DNA of 24,839 nucleotides from Calditrichota bacterium (lineage in GTDB: Bacteria; Calditrichota; Calditrichia; RBG-13-44-9): the NCBI GenBank assembly GCA_016934605.1, contig JAFGSO010000410.1, positions 1 through 24,839 on the forward strand, written 5' to 3'. A program made the translations under genes and the position numbers. The stretch's first letter is position 1. Each line of letters begins with the position of its first letter. The notes under the pieces were generated by a model that saw nothing but the letters and a program-made list of their open reading frames with translations, ran no database searches and was not told where the DNA came from. Below, one piece after another: positions 16,960-24,831 of this stretch.

Positions 16960-18295
16960 ATGCTTCCTAAAAACCAGTATGAAGATCCCGATTTATTCCG
17001 TTCCAGCTTGAATCAAATCCTTAATCCAAAGCATCCCCTGTACCAATTAGCCACCCAGATTGACTGGTCTTATTTTGAGAAAAATTAGGCCCGACTTATG
17101 TGGACGGGGTAGGGTGTCCAGGAAAGCCCATCCGCCTGATGGTGGGTCTCCTGTATTTGAAGTACACCTTTAGTGAGAGTGATGAGACCCTGGTGAGCAA
17201 ATTTATTGAAAACCCGTATTGGCAATATTTCTGTGGATTTGAATACTTTCAGCACAGCTTTCCCATAGATCCCAACAGCATGACACGTTTTCGTCAGCGG
17301 CTTGGTGCGGTGGGTGCCGAGGAGCTGTTTGAGGAAGCGTTAAATACTGCCCGGCGGACCGGCCATTTACTAAGGAGCCATCTCAACAAAGTCAATATTG
17401 ATACGACAGTTCAGGAGAAGGCCATTGCTTTTCCGACTGATGCACGTTTGTATCATAAGATGCGCCAAGCTCTGGTGCGGGCCGCCCAGTCCCGGGGCAT
17501 CGAACTGCGCCAGAGCTATAAACGTCTTTCCAAGAGGGCGTTGGCCAAACAGGGCCGGTATAGTCATGCCCGTCAGCTAAAGAGGCCCAGAAGATGACCC
17601 GCAAACTGAAGACCTATCTGGGGTGTGTATACCGGGATCTGATACGCAAAGCCGGAGAGCCTGATGAGGAGTTGGCCGAGTTATTGGCTCTGGCTGAACG
17701 CCTGTTGAATCAGAGGCGGGATGACAAGAATAAGATTTACAGTATTCACGCGCCGGAAGTGGAATGTATCTCCAAGGGTAAGGTGCATAAACGCTATGAG
17801 TTTGGGTGTAAAATAGGGCTGGTGACCAGCAGTGTGGATAACTGGATTTTAGGCATTAAGGCCTTTCATGGCAATCCCTACGATGGCCACACCCTGACAG
17901 AATCGCTATCGCAGATGGAACGAGTTTCCGGCTGGAAAGCGGGGGAGGCTTATGTGGATTTAGGTTATCGGGGACACAACTACCAGGGAGAAGCCGAGAT
18001 TCATATTGTTAATTACCGGCTGATGAAGCAGCTGACCCGGGCCGTGAGGAAGTGGTTTAAGAGACGCTCAGCCATTGAGCCGATCATCGGACACGTCAAG
18101 AGTGATAATCGGATGGATAAGAACTACCTGAAGGGCAAGGTAGGTGATGAGATTAACGTCCTGTTGAGTGCATGTGGGTTTACCATGGGAAAACTGCTTG
18201 CAGTTTTCTTATGTCTAAAATACTTCTGGCGAAAATTCACTCAAAAAGTGTGGAGCCCGGTCATTTTTCAACCGAGATTGAACGAAATAATTTAA
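16960..18295 (+). pseudogene. IS5-family DDE transposase, disrupted by two frameshifts
   Basis: The N-terminus (MLPKNQYEDPDLFRSSLNQI) starts at ATG 16960 and reads 42 residues to a TAG at 17086. The family sequence continues in another frame from about 17085 ('LGPTYVDGVGCPGKPIRLMVGLLYLKY'; GTG 17100 is not a real start) to a TGA at 17595-17597. A second shift at ATGA (17594-17597) leads into the C-terminal frame ending at 18295. Restored, it would be about 445 residues. Catalytic acidic residues can be placed at 17400 (D of NIDTTV), 17957 (D of VDLGYRGH) and 18077 (E of SAIEP). Neither junction has a canonical slippery heptamer, so decay is more likely than programmed frameshifting. A role for A-rich 17080-17084 in slippage cannot be excluded. 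Confidence 0.85.
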
Positions 18296-18302
18296 GAATT
18301 AG

Positions 18303-18319
18303 ACTTTTTCAGGGACGAC
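18303..18319 (-). repeat. Right terminal inverted repeat of the IS
   Basis: ACTTTTTCAGGGACGAC, the exact reverse complement of the left end. It lies 7 bases after the transposase stop and is followed by TAAGTA. Confidence 0.9.
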
Positions 18320-18696
18320 TAAGTAAGTTAGGAAAAGTAATTGTAATATAAACAGTTAAATACTCATGGCTGACAAAGAGGGTTTCACAAAACAGTTTCT
18401 TCCTAACCCACCTGTTTTGGAGGGTAAAAACCAGGGGCAATGTTAGAGATTGTTGAAAATCGTGTAATTGTAATATGAATAAAAACAATAGTTTATGAAA
18501 AGTTAGGAAATGGAAGTTTTGGATGCACCGTAAATTATGCAATATAGTCATTTATGAATTTCGTGAAAGGCAGAACCGTTATTTATATTAATTAGTTTAT
18601 TTTTAAATGTTGAGCTATTTAAAACGTTTCGAAAAGAATTGAATATTGGCGCAAAATTTGCGACAAGTTTTTAAAACATATATTTATTTGCATGAA
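18320..18696. other. Gene-free AT-rich stretch between the IS and the Kelch-type gene
   Basis: No frame looks protein-coding. The 13-mer GTAATTGTAATAT occurs at 18337-18349 and 18464-18476. AAGTTAGGAAA occurs at 18325-18335 and 18500-18510. These direct repeats are spaced 127 and 175 bases apart and have no known function. A promoter for the downstream genes is expected here, but I cannot identify it with confidence. Confidence 0.45.
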
Positions 18697-19800
18697 ATGG
18701 AAAATATGATTAAAAATATTATAACCGTATTAATTATAACATTTTTTCACTCTTTTTCACAATTACCAAATCTTGATGAATTGACATGGTATTCTGTAAA
18801 AAATAACACAATGGCCGATGTCTGGCCCGGTGAGGAGTGCGGACATTCACAAAGACATGTACTGGATGCCTGGTCAAGTGGGGCTTATGATCCCAATAGA
18901 CATAGGATGCTGATTTTTGGCGGGGGGCACAATGATTATTATGGGAATGAAATATATCAATTTTCCATAGACTCAATGAAATGGTCTATTGCTGAAAAAC
19001 AAAGCACTGGATATTTGAATTGCGGTGGAAGCTGTATTGAGGTTTTGGCTGATGGGAATCCAAATTCGAGACATACTTATGATGCACTAACATTTTTAAT
19101 TCATAATAACAAATTTATGATGATTGGTGGTTCTCTAGGTTGTTTATCGGGTGGTGGGGCAGATGATTCTTGGTGGTGGGATGATGCTAACGGCTGGATT
19201 CAAAAATTAAGTGGAGGTCTGCATTATGAGCTAACTAAATCTGCTGTTTATAATCCAAAAGATTCATGTGTTTATATGCAGGATTATGATGGTTTTAAAA
19301 AATATAATCCATGGACTAATTCTTGGAGTGATATTGGAGGTGTAGTAATGGGCGGTGGTTTGTGTGGGGCAATTGATACCTCAAGAAACTGGTTTGTAAA
19401 TATAGGTGATGGAGAAAGTTACTATTATGATTTAAATGAGCAACCTCAATGTTCAAAACATAATTTGAACACAACGGGGGGTAGTTCAATAACCAACACA
19501 CAAAATCCTGGTGTTGAATATGATCCTATAGCAGATAAAATTGTATGTTATGCGGGTGGGATAGTATGGTCACTTGATCTTGAATCAAAAAGTTGGACCT
19601 CTTTTGACATAAATGGAAAGCCATCTGGAAGTGGGGCTGCTTATGATTATAGGATCTATGGACATTTTTCTTATATGCCCGAATATAACACCTATATTTT
19701 TATAGGAGGAAATCCAAATGATCAAGTTTATTTTTTCAAGTATAGATTAACAAAAACAAAAACAATATCAAAGCCTCGAAATTTAACGGTTAGTCCCTAA
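18697..19800 (+). CDS. Secreted Kelch-type beta-propeller protein
   Basis: The 367-residue product begins MENMIKNIITVLIITFFHSFS, a plausible Sec signal peptide; ATG 18706 (MIKN) is an alternative start, and TTG 18646 would add residues before the signal. The mature protein has Kelch-like blades with Gly-Gly and paired aromatics: 'RMLIFGGGHNDYYGNEIYQF', 'FMMIGGSLGC', 'WTNSWSDIGGVVMGGGL', 'KIVCYAGGIVWSLDLESKSW', 'NTYIFIGG'. Four or more Cys in the first half (ECGH, NCGGSC, GCLSGG) may form disulfides, in keeping with export. It ends KPRNLTVSP, which reads like the linker and first strand of a fibronectin-III domain, and then stops. Its neighbour is the lyase-like secreted protein, so a joint extracellular role on the glycan is plausible. 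No catalytic residues are recognisable. Confidence 0.75.
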   Translation: MENMIKNIITVLIITFFHSFSQLPNLDELTWYSVKNNTMADVWPGEECGHSQRHVLDAWSSGAYDPNRHRMLIFGGGHNDYYGNEIYQFSIDSMKWSIAEKQSTGYLNCGGSCIEVLADGNPNSRHTYDALTFLIHNNKFMMIGGSLGCLSGGGADDSWWWDDANGWIQKLSGGLHYELTKSAVYNPKDSCVYMQDYDGFKKYNPWTNSWSDIGGVVMGGGLCGAIDTSRNWFVNIGDGESYYYDLNEQPQCSKHNLNTTGGSSITNTQNPGVEYDPIADKIVCYAGGIVWSLDLESKSWTSFDINGKPSGSGAAYDYRIYGHFSYMPEYNTYIFIGGNPNDQVYFFKYRLTKTKTISKPRNLTVSP

Positions 19801-19959
19801 TAATTGGCAAAGGAATTATTAGTTAAATAAGTCACTAAATATAGTTATTTTTTTGACCATTAGAACATATGGATTTTTTCTGCTAACAGAAGGTTTATTC
19901 ATTTAAATATCAAGGTTTTAAAATAAATCAGCAACATATTTAATAGAAAAATTAACCAG
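19801..19959. other. Intergenic AT-rich gap between the two secreted-protein genes
   Basis: These 159 bases contain no frame continuing the expected fibronectin-III domain of the upstream gene in any phase that I could follow. I see no clear Shine-Dalgarno before 19960 and no clear hairpin. Confidence 0.4.
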
Positions 19960-22173
19960 ATGAGACGAATGAAGAAAACTATATTTTTATATCTTTTAAC
20001 GCTTAATTTATTTTTCAGTGAATTTTGTACAGCATCTTCTAATATAATTACTATTACAGAAAAGGCAGGTCAATCAAGTTCGAATTATCCTTTACAAATT
20101 GGACGCCCTTTTAAAAGAGGGGAAATTTTAAATTATCCCCAGATAGTAATTGACGGTACCGAGCTTTTGACACAAGCTGATGTCAAATGTAGATGGGATG
20201 ATGGAAGTGTTAAACATGCTGTAATTAGCTGTTTAATACCTTCATTGCCGGCAAATAGCACAAAAATTATAACGTTTCAAAATCAGATATCTGGTAACAA
20301 TTTGAATTATCTAAATAAAAATCAAATGTTGTCCAGTGATTTTAATTTTGATGGTATAATAAAGTTATCAAATTCAGTAAAGGATTCAACATCTGCAAGA
20401 AATATGATGATATCAGATGCATTTACTTACTGGTTAAAAGGAACGGTGGTGACTTCAATTATTATTGCAGATCACTCTTTTTCAAGATTTTTCGATATTG
20501 GCTTTGATAATAATAGATCATTTAGACCTATTTTTCATGCAACTTTTTGGCCTGTTATCAATAAAGTATATATAAGATTTATTGGAGAAATATCAAATAC
20601 TGAAGTTTTGCAGGATCAAACATATAATTTAACTTTAAAAGCAGGAAATATATTCCCTGAAACCTTTTTTTCACAAAACAATATAGTTCATCACGCTGCA
20701 TCAAGATGGACTAAAGACTTCTGGTTAGGTGGGGAACCCCCTGCTATTGAGATCAATCATAATTTAAGTTATTTATCTGAGAGCTATTTTATTCCCAATT
20801 ACGATATCCGAAAAAATATCTCACAATCTGCAATAAATGATGCAGATAATGATTGGCTAAATGCTAATAAAAATATTTTAGGTGATGGTAATTGGGAAAA
20901 GGTAATGGGAACTGCAGGTGGAAGAGAGGAGATTGGCCCATACCCTACTTGGAGTGTTCAGTGGTTGTATACGGGGGATATTCGGCTTGCGGAAAAATCC
21001 TTTGGTAATGCAGATTTGGCTGCTTCTTGGCCTGTTCATTTTCGAGAGGGAAATCCAAATAAATTTTTAGATAGAAATAATTTAATTGAAGGTATTGGAA
21101 AGATTCTCTCAATAAGCAGTAGACCAACTATTGCTTTGCCAGATTATGCTTATAATTACACAGACCCTGATGATAGAGTAGTTATTGTGGGTCCTTTATC
21201 AAATGGAGGATGGGTGCCAGATAGAAGCCATCAACCGAGTCCTTTCTACCCACAATATGTTTTATCTGGAGATTTTTGGTATTTAGAAGAGATGATGTTT
21301 TGGGCATCGTGGAGTGCTGCAAACTCTAATGGTGCCAATACAATTGGTGCAGGCGGGAGAGGTCCAACGGGGAGGGAAGGCGGGTTGCCTGGAAACACGC
21401 GTGCTCAAGCTTGGGCTTTTAGAAATAGAGTTGAAACAGCTTTTTGCATTCCAGATACAATGTTAGAAAAGCAATATTTTGTCCAATTAATTGACGATGC
21501 GATTTCTCTTTGGGAAGGTGAAAGGGAAATTGTTGGTACTATCTACTTTAATAATCCTACATACAATTGGGGACAAAATATTAAACCTAGTTTAGGTAGT
21601 TTAGGTGTCCCACCACTCAAACATTGGAGAACAGGTGATGAGGCTTTTGTGCAATATCCAATTGATCCTAATATTTGTGAAAAAGCTGAAGCTCCCTGGG
21701 AACAGAATTTTATGATGTATGCTCTTGGCAGGGCAAAAGAACTCGATTTTGAAACTGATTCGTTGGTAGCATATCTCGGCTTTAATATTATCAGACAGTT
21801 AACCGATCCTGGCTATGATCCCTATTTTATAGCTAGCTACAGAATTCCAACCGTTAAACTTACAACACATGATTATTTTAATAGTTGGAGTAATCTAAAA
21901 TTGGGATTTTTAGAATCATATAGATTAAATCCAATACCTCATTTTCAAGGAAAATTAGATGATCCTGATCATGGATACTCAATTATTGCAATTGTAGCAA
22001 CTGCTATGTCAGCTGATCTAAAGAATGGAGGAATCGCATGGGAGTTTATTGAGAGAGAAGCTCTTACAGCTCAATCACTGGATGATAATCCAAAGTGGGC
22101 GATAATACCAAGAAATAATATTAGCTTTATTAATAAACCATCAAAGCCAACCGGTTTAGATGTTAAGTCATAG
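19960..22173 (+). CDS. Secreted protein resembling YetA / exo-rhamnogalacturonan-lyase-like (PcRGLX-type) proteins
   Basis: This 737-residue protein has a signal peptide (MRRMKKTIFLYLLTLNLFFS, cleavage near residue 25). The N-terminal domain has 'YPLQIGRPFKRGEI', 'DGTELLTQADVKCRWDDGSVKHAVI' and 'LPANSTKIITF', which I associate with the RIFT-like N-terminal domain of PcRGLX/YetA-type proteins. The middle (about residues 320-620) is rich in Trp, Tyr and helices, with 'IGPYPTWSVQWLYTGD', 'DRSHQPSPFYPQYVLSGDFWYLEEM' and 'NTRAQAWAFRNRVETA', compatible with an alpha/alpha toroid as in polysaccharide lyases. It ends KPSKPTGLDVKS, again a fibronectin-III-like linker followed by a stop. Expected role: binding or cleavage of an acidic polysaccharide outside the cytoplasm. 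Catalytic residues cannot be named from sequence alone. Confidence 0.65.
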   Translation: MRRMKKTIFLYLLTLNLFFSEFCTASSNIITITEKAGQSSSNYPLQIGRPFKRGEILNYPQIVIDGTELLTQADVKCRWDDGSVKHAVISCLIPSLPANSTKIITFQNQISGNNLNYLNKNQMLSSDFNFDGIIKLSNSVKDSTSARNMMISDAFTYWLKGTVVTSIIIADHSFSRFFDIGFDNNRSFRPIFHATFWPVINKVYIRFIGEISNTEVLQDQTYNLTLKAGNIFPETFFSQNNIVHHAASRWTKDFWLGGEPPAIEINHNLSYLSESYFIPNYDIRKNISQSAINDADNDWLNANKNILGDGNWEKVMGTAGGREEIGPYPTWSVQWLYTGDIRLAEKSFGNADLAASWPVHFREGNPNKFLDRNNLIEGIGKILSISSRPTIALPDYAYNYTDPDDRVVIVGPLSNGGWVPDRSHQPSPFYPQYVLSGDFWYLEEMMFWASWSAANSNGANTIGAGGRGPTGREGGLPGNTRAQAWAFRNRVETAFCIPDTMLEKQYFVQLIDDAISLWEGEREIVGTIYFNNPTYNWGQNIKPSLGSLGVPPLKHWRTGDEAFVQYPIDPNICEKAEAPWEQNFMMYALGRAKELDFETDSLVAYLGFNIIRQLTDPGYDPYFIASYRIPTVKLTTHDYFNSWSNLKLGFLESYRLNPIPHFQGKLDDPDHGYSIIAIVATAMSADLKNGGIAWEFIEREALTAQSLDDNPKWAIIPRNNISFINKPSKPTGLDVKS

Positions 22174-22189
22174 GCTTAATTAACTTATT

Positions 22190-23209
22190 ATGAATTATTT
22201 AGCAGCATTTTTAGGATATTTGGTTTTAAATATCAGAGATGTAAATAGCATAATTTCAGGGGATAGTTATCTATCAAGAAATATTTTATCATTTAATGAT
22301 AATTTTAATAATTCTTTTCAGATTTTGGTTTATCATAGAATTTTGCCATATGATGATCCTTTCGCTATTGGCGTTGTAACTGTAAATAATTTTAAAAAAC
22401 AAATTGAGTATTTAAAAAAAAAATTCCGAATTATTTCACTTAATAAATTGGTCGAGGAAGTTAAAAAAGGATCAATAAAACCAAACTCGCTCTGTATCAC
22501 ATTTGATGATGGATATTTGGATAATTTCCTTTATGCTTTTCCTATTTTGAAAAAATACGATATACCTGCCACGATATTTTTAACTACAGATACAATTGGA
22601 ACAGCCAATTTATTATGGTTTGATAAAGTTATACAAATAATTAAGAGAACGAATATACATCAGATAAATTTTTTAAATCATGAATTTGATTTGACTGATT
22701 TCAATTCAAAAAAAAAATCATGGAAAAATATACTTGAATTATTAAAAAAGTATCCTCCCGATGAACGTGATGAATATATTGAAGTATTGAAAGATAGTTG
22801 TAAAATATTTGAATTTGATAAAGTTAGAATAATGCTAAATTGGGAAGAGATAAAAGATATGTTCAAGTCAGGAATGAATTTTGGCGCACACACAAAATCA
22901 CATCCAATTTTAACAACAATAGATATAGAAAAGATAAAAAATGAAGTATTGGAATCAAGGTTAATAATAGAAAATAATTTGGACTGTGAAATTACAAATT
23001 TTGCTTATCCGAATGGTGGGATAAAGGATTTTAACACTTCCTGTAAAGTTATTCTAAAAAAATATAAATTTAAATCTGCAGTGACAACAATTGGTACAAG
23101 AAATTCCATTAATCAGGATTTGTTTGAACTGTCACGTTTTTTGCCTTGGGATAAGAATAATTATGCTTTTATTGGAAGAATTATTATTGAAAAATATAAA
23201 AATAAATAA
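22190..23209 (+). CDS. Polysaccharide deacetylase (NodB/CE4 family)
   Basis: The 339-residue protein carries the CE4 motifs: TFDDGY at 104-109 (D106 the likely catalytic base, D107 a metal ligand), and H-T-K-S-H-P at 234-239, whose two His (234, 238) should complete the metal site. 'QILVYHRILPYDD' near residue 44 and 'FAYPNGG' later are typical of the subgroup found in capsule and exopolysaccharide loci. The first 20 residues are hydrophobic (MNYLAAFLGYLVLN) and may be a membrane anchor or uncleaved signal. It starts 17 bases after the previous gene and is probably co-transcribed with it. Expected role: N- or O-deacetylation of the glycan. A solo IS end begins 3 bases after its stop, so a slightly altered C-terminus is possible. 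Confidence 0.85.
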   Translation: MNYLAAFLGYLVLNIRDVNSIISGDSYLSRNILSFNDNFNNSFQILVYHRILPYDDPFAIGVVTVNNFKKQIEYLKKKFRIISLNKLVEEVKKGSIKPNSLCITFDDGYLDNFLYAFPILKKYDIPATIFLTTDTIGTANLLWFDKVIQIIKRTNIHQINFLNHEFDLTDFNSKKKSWKNILELLKKYPPDERDEYIEVLKDSCKIFEFDKVRIMLNWEEIKDMFKSGMNFGAHTKSHPILTTIDIEKIKNEVLESRLIIENNLDCEITNFAYPNGGIKDFNTSCKVILKKYKFKSAVTTIGTRNSINQDLFELSRFLPWDKNNYAFIGRIIIEKYKNK

Positions 23210-23211
23210 CT

Positions 23212-23255
23212 AGTTGTCCCTGAAAAAATGTATAAATATAATATAAAATATTTAA
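23212..23255 (+). mobile_element. Solo left end of the IS5-family element (remnant)
   Basis: AGTTGTCCCTGAAAAAATG followed by TATAAATATAATATAAA matches the left end of the IS at 16850 and following, with two substitutions in about 36 bases; after that comes an ATATTT shared with a small gap. No transposase sequence and no right end (ACTTTTTCAGGGACGAC) follow before the next gene at 23374. It is either a deletion remnant of a second insertion or a short nonautonomous derivative. Confidence 0.75.
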
Positions 23256-23373
23256 ATTTGCTGTATATCTCACTCAAGAGGGTGTAAAGTCTAAAACATA
23301 GATAATTTCATTAACCATAATAATTACAATTGGTTACCAAGTGGGAAATGTTAGTAATTAATTATACAATAAT

Positions 23374-24675
23374 ATGCGAGATTATTTAATTCTAGCAATA
23401 GTTTTTTCTGGAGTCCCAATATCCTTTTTTAAACCATATATAGGTATTCTCTATTGGGCTTGGATTTCCTTTATGAATCCCCATCGTTATGCCTGGGGAA
23501 TTGCAGAAGGTTTTCCAGTTGCACTATTAGTAGCAGTTTCAACAATTTTGGGTTATATATTTTCAAAGGAAAAAAGATTCCCACAAATAAATATAACTGT
23601 TCTATTACTCCTTGCTTTATGGATCCAGTTTTTTCATACCACTTTTTTTTCTTTAAATCCACAAAATTCATTTTCACAGTTAATTGAAATTAATAAAATC
23701 TTAATTATGTCTTTAATTACACTTTCTTTAATTTATTCAAAGATAAGATTTGAAATCCTATTTTTTGTAGTTTCAATTTCAATTGGTTTACTTGGTCTAA
23801 AAGGAGGGATCTGGGTTCTATCGGGCGGTAAAGGAATGGTATGGGGTCCAGGGCAATCTTTTTTAGCAGATAATAATGATTTTGCACTAGCATTAAACAT
23901 GATTCTTCCTATGTTATTCTTTCAGGCAAAGAATGTCACCTATAAATGGTTTAAATTATTTTTATACACATTATTTATATTTAGTATTATTTCAATTATC
24001 TTTACTTTTTCAAGAGGAGGCTTTCTTGGTCTTATTACAGTATTACTGCTTATAATGATGAAAACAAGAAGAAGTAAATATATAATTCTAGTATTTATCA
24101 TTACAATTACTGGGTACTTATCCGCTCCACAAAAATACATCGATAGAATTTTAACAATAGAAACCAGTACCTCTGAAGAAACGGCCGATGGTTCAGTAAG
24201 AGGTAGATTTAATGCTTGGCACTTTGCATTTAATTTGGCACTTGATCATCCGTTTACGGGCGGAGGATTTGATACATTTACCCCTGAACTTTTTATTAAA
24301 TATGCACCTGATCCATACGATTTCCATGATGCACATAGCATTTTTTTTGAAATACTAGCTGAACAAGGCTTTATAGGTTTATTTTTGTTTTTGGCTCTTT
24401 TATCATCTACCTATATTTTGTTACATAGAATCAGGATAATTGCAATGCAAAACACTCACATGCTCTGGATGGTCGATTACACAAAAATGTTTCAGATATC
24501 CTTGTTGGCGTATATTGTTAATGGATTAACTTTGGGAAGAGCATATTTTGATCTTCAGTACTATTTAATTATTGGAACATTAATATTAAATAATATCATA
24601 AATTTATATTTTCTTAAAAATAATAATATTTCAGTTGAATACACAGAAGTTGAAGAGAGTACCACTTCCTTTTAA
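23374..24675 (+). CDS. O-antigen-ligase-like membrane protein, exosortase A-associated O-glycosylation ligase type (TIGR03097-like)
   Basis: The 433-residue polytopic membrane protein has roughly ten or more hydrophobic segments. Its N-terminus ('PYIGILYWAWISFMNPHRYAWG') is the signature of the DUF5935/TIGR03097 family, described as putative O-glycosylation ligases linked to exosortase A systems. The central 'VWGPGQSFLADNNDFALALNM' and 'FSRGGFLGL', and the periplasmic-loop motif 'RGRFNAWHFAFNLALDHP' with 'GGGFDTF' and 'HDAHSIFFEILAEQGFIGL', are Wzy_C/O-antigen-ligase features. Expected role: transfer of the lipid-linked glycan to an acceptor, or its polymerisation, at the outer face of the inner membrane. 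A 164-base gap with the solo IS end separates it from the deacetylase, so it may have its own promoter. I see no Shine-Dalgarno. Confidence 0.88.
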   Translation: MRDYLILAIVFSGVPISFFKPYIGILYWAWISFMNPHRYAWGIAEGFPVALLVAVSTILGYIFSKEKRFPQINITVLLLLALWIQFFHTTFFSLNPQNSFSQLIEINKILIMSLITLSLIYSKIRFEILFFVVSISIGLLGLKGGIWVLSGGKGMVWGPGQSFLADNNDFALALNMILPMLFFQAKNVTYKWFKLFLYTLFIFSIISIIFTFSRGGFLGLITVLLLIMMKTRRSKYIILVFIITITGYLSAPQKYIDRILTIETSTSEETADGSVRGRFNAWHFAFNLALDHPFTGGGFDTFTPELFIKYAPDPYDFHDAHSIFFEILAEQGFIGLFLFLALLSSTYILLHRIRIIAMQNTHMLWMVDYTKMFQISLLAYIVNGLTLGRAYFDLQYYLIIGTLILNNIINLYFLKNNNISVEYTEVEESTTSF

Positions 24676-24699
24676 ATTTAGAATTTCTTATTGCCTTTT

Positions 24700-24831
24700 T
24701 TAAAGTGAAAAAACTTTTAAATAATTTTTATATAATTCACTGTAGTTTTGCACTAACCTGGTTAATTCACAAACTTTAACATCATTAGACAATACAATGG
24801 TCTCTATCTCTGTGCCCTGAGCCCACTGTGG
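24700..24831 (-). pseudogene. Possible 3' remnant of a convergent gene at the right edge
   Basis: On the minus strand a 43-codon frame ends at TAA 24702-24700. It encodes a soluble, gene-like C-terminus (IETIVLSNDVKVCELTRLVQ, then NYSELYKNYLKVFSL). It is closed upstream by a TAG at 24834-24832, with no ATG between, so it is not simply the end of an intact gene. A neighbouring frame is open at the window edge, consistent with a frameshift. I do not recognise the family; the call rests only on amino-acid texture. Confidence 0.3.

Larger units (their letters stand above)
16851..18319 (+). mobile_element. IS5-family insertion sequence, 1469 bp, with broken transposase
   Basis: The ends are perfect inverted repeats: GTCGTCCCTGAAAAAGT at 16851-16867 and its exact complement at 18303-18319. 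The match extends to 18 bp if the flanking A/T is counted. TAAGTA occurs directly outside both ends (16845-16850 and 18320-18325) and looks like a 6-bp target duplication, or a shorter one overlapping the repeat end. The interior encodes a DDE transposase of the IS5 type. Perfect repeats and duplication indicate fairly recent insertion, yet the transposase is disrupted, so the copy is probably immobile unless helped in trans. It is GC-richer than its AT-rich surroundings. Confidence 0.9.

Noticed and set aside
17080..17100. Programmed frameshift in the IS transposase at the A-rich stretch
   Set aside because: There is no canonical slippery heptamer, a second break occurs 500 bases later, and I know of no such arrangement for this IS group. 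Decay is simpler, though I keep the alternative open.
24690..24725. Terminator after the ligase gene
   Set aside because: AAAGT/ACTTT gives only a weak AT-only stem, and the T-runs lie on both sides; it is not convincing.
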